Below are positions 4,671 through 5,553 of a stretch of DNA of 5,553 nt, piece after piece. The stretch is taken from positions 1,886 through 7,438 of the forward strand of contig JAHZHK010000116.1 of NCBI GenBank assembly GCA_019420325.1. Reading direction: 5' to 3'. Source of the DNA: Coriobacteriaceae bacterium. Lineage in GTDB: Bacteria > Actinomycetota > Coriobacteriia > Coriobacteriales > UMGS124. Made by a program: the position numbers and the translations under genes. Each line of letters starts with the position of its first letter. The stretch's first letter is position 1. The notes under the pieces are model-generated. The model searched no databases. It saw only the letters and a program-made list of their open reading frames with translations, and had not been told where the DNA came from.

Positions 4671-5553
4671 ATGGGCAAGCTGAATCTCACGCGTCGTGAC
4701 TTCGTGAAGGCAGCCGCCGTCACCGCCGCCGCGGCCGCGTTCGCTGGCAGCGCGACGAGCGCGCTGGCTGAGGTCGAGCATGCGGAGAAGGTCACCGACA
4801 TCATGGGGACCGACACCATTGCCGTTAAGACTTGCTGCCGTGGTTGCGGCAAGATGGAGTGCGGTGTCAAGGTCATCGTGAAGAACGGCCGCGCCATCCG
4901 CGTCGAGGGCGACGAGGGCGCGTTCCAGTCGATGGGTAACTGCTGCACCAAGTCTCAGTCCTCCGTCCAGGCGGCTTACCATCCCGATCGCCTGCACTAT
5001 CCCATGAAGCGTACCAACCCCAAGGGCGACAACGACCCCGGCTGGGTGCGCATCTCCTGGGACGAGGCTATGGACACCATCGTCACCAAGATGCAGGAGA
5101 TCAAGGAGCAGTACGGCGGCGAGGCCATCGCCTGCGAGGTCGGTACCTCCCGCATCTGGTGCATGCATTCCGAGTCGGTCATCAAGTCGCTCTTCGAGAC
5201 CCCCAACAACCTCGAGGCTTGGCAGATCTGCAAGGGCCCGCGTCACTTCGCCACTGAGATGACCTCCACGTTCTCCATGTCGTGGATGGAGACCATCGCC
5301 CGCCCGAAGGTGTACGTCCAGTGGGGCGGCGCTTCCGAGCTGTCCAACTACGACGACTCTTGCCGTACCACGGTTGACGTCGCCACTCGTGCCGACGTGC
5401 ACATCTCCGTCGACCCCCGTCAGGCCAACATGGGCAAGGAAGCCGACTACTGGCAGCACCTGCGCACCGGCACCGACGGCGCCCTGGCTCTCTCTTGGCT
5501 CAACGTCATCATCGAGGAGGATCTCTACGACCACGAGTTCGTGGACGAGTGGT
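4671..5553 (+). CDS. Tat-exported molybdopterin oxidoreductase, catechol dehydroxylase-like (partial)
   Basis: The first 294 residues of a DMSO-reductase-superfamily enzyme, cut by the window end; full-length members are usually several times longer. T7-R8-R9-D-F-V-K is a clear twin-arginine motif, followed by an Ala-rich segment and a cleavage site near A31-L-A33, so the enzyme acts outside the cytoplasmic membrane. C56-x2-C59-x4-C64 with C91/C92 should bind a [4Fe-4S] cluster; C55 is an alternative ligand. W129-x-W130-like W-D-E-A at 130-133, the G219-G-A-S-E-L block and V247-D-P-R with P/T-G-T-D-G at 267-270 fit bis-MGD cofactor binding. The stretches around the Fe-S cysteines and 216-240 closely resemble, from memory, the dopamine and hydrocaffeate dehydroxylases of Eggerthella lenta, which reductively remove a para-hydroxyl from catechols. 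The substrate is not predictable here, and the molybdenum ligand (probably within about 180-200) is not assigned. Codons end in C or G very often, which suggests high expression. Confidence 0.92.
   Translation, partial: MGKLNLTRRDFVKAAAVTAAAAAFAGSATSALAEVEHAEKVTDIMGTDTIAVKTCCRGCGKMECGVKVIVKNGRAIRVEGDEGAFQSMGNCCTKSQSSVQAAYHPDRLHYPMKRTNPKGDNDPGWVRISWDEAMDTIVTKMQEIKEQYGGEAIACEVGTSRIWCMHSESVIKSLFETPNNLEAWQICKGPRHFATEMTSTFSMSWMETIARPKVYVQWGGASELSNYDDSCRTTVDVATRADVHISVDPRQANMGKEADYWQHLRTGTDGALALSWLNVIIEEDLYDHEFVDEW

Noticed and set aside
4644..5534. Long minus-strand open frame of 296 codons opposite the molybdoenzyme
   Set aside because: It is antisense to a gene with clear Tat, Fe-S and cofactor-binding motifs and a good ribosome site. 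Its translation is rich in Gly, Val, His and Asp, as expected from the reverse of C- and G-ending codons.

Overview
The window looks like part of a chromosome from a Coriobacteriia gut actinobacterium (Eggerthellaceae or Coriobacteriaceae; the genus cannot be settled from the sequence). Three things suggest this: a transporter-like twelve-helix LuxR regulator, a Tat-exported molybdopterin enzyme closely resembling the catechol dehydroxylase family known from Eggerthella and Gordonibacter, and moderately high GC with strong Shine-Dalgarno sites. This assignment rests on remembered family features, not on a database search.

Layout, left to right. (1) A small PaaI-type hotdog acyl-CoA thioesterase (35-454, +). 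(2) A predicted Tat/lipobox-anchored surface lipoprotein built from twelve BspA-like DUF285 repeats of about 26 residues (643-1962, +). (3) A 620-base convergent intergenic region (1963-2582). It holds a very strong plus-strand terminator (2101-2153), a minus-strand terminator (2476-2500), decayed copies of the last codons of the next gene, and two doubtful short ORFs. (4) A minus-strand membrane-bound LuxR-family regulator (2583-4106) with twelve hydrophobic segments and a C-terminal GerE helix-turn-helix. (5) A 564-base divergent regulatory region (4107-4670) without a believable gene but with several short direct and inverted repeats. (6) The first 294 codons of a DMSO-reductase-family molybdoenzyme (4671 to the window end, +), cut by the window edge.

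The most interesting unit is the divergent pair of regulator and molybdoenzyme. In related bacteria, membrane-spanning LuxR proteins next to such enzymes switch them on when the substrate, often a catechol, is present. The inferred model is that the regulator senses a small molecule at or in the membrane and activates the divergent promoter, so that an exported reductase is made to use that molecule as an electron acceptor. The substrate cannot be read from this window. The thioesterase and the repeat lipoprotein seem unrelated to this unit and are insulated from it by the two terminators.
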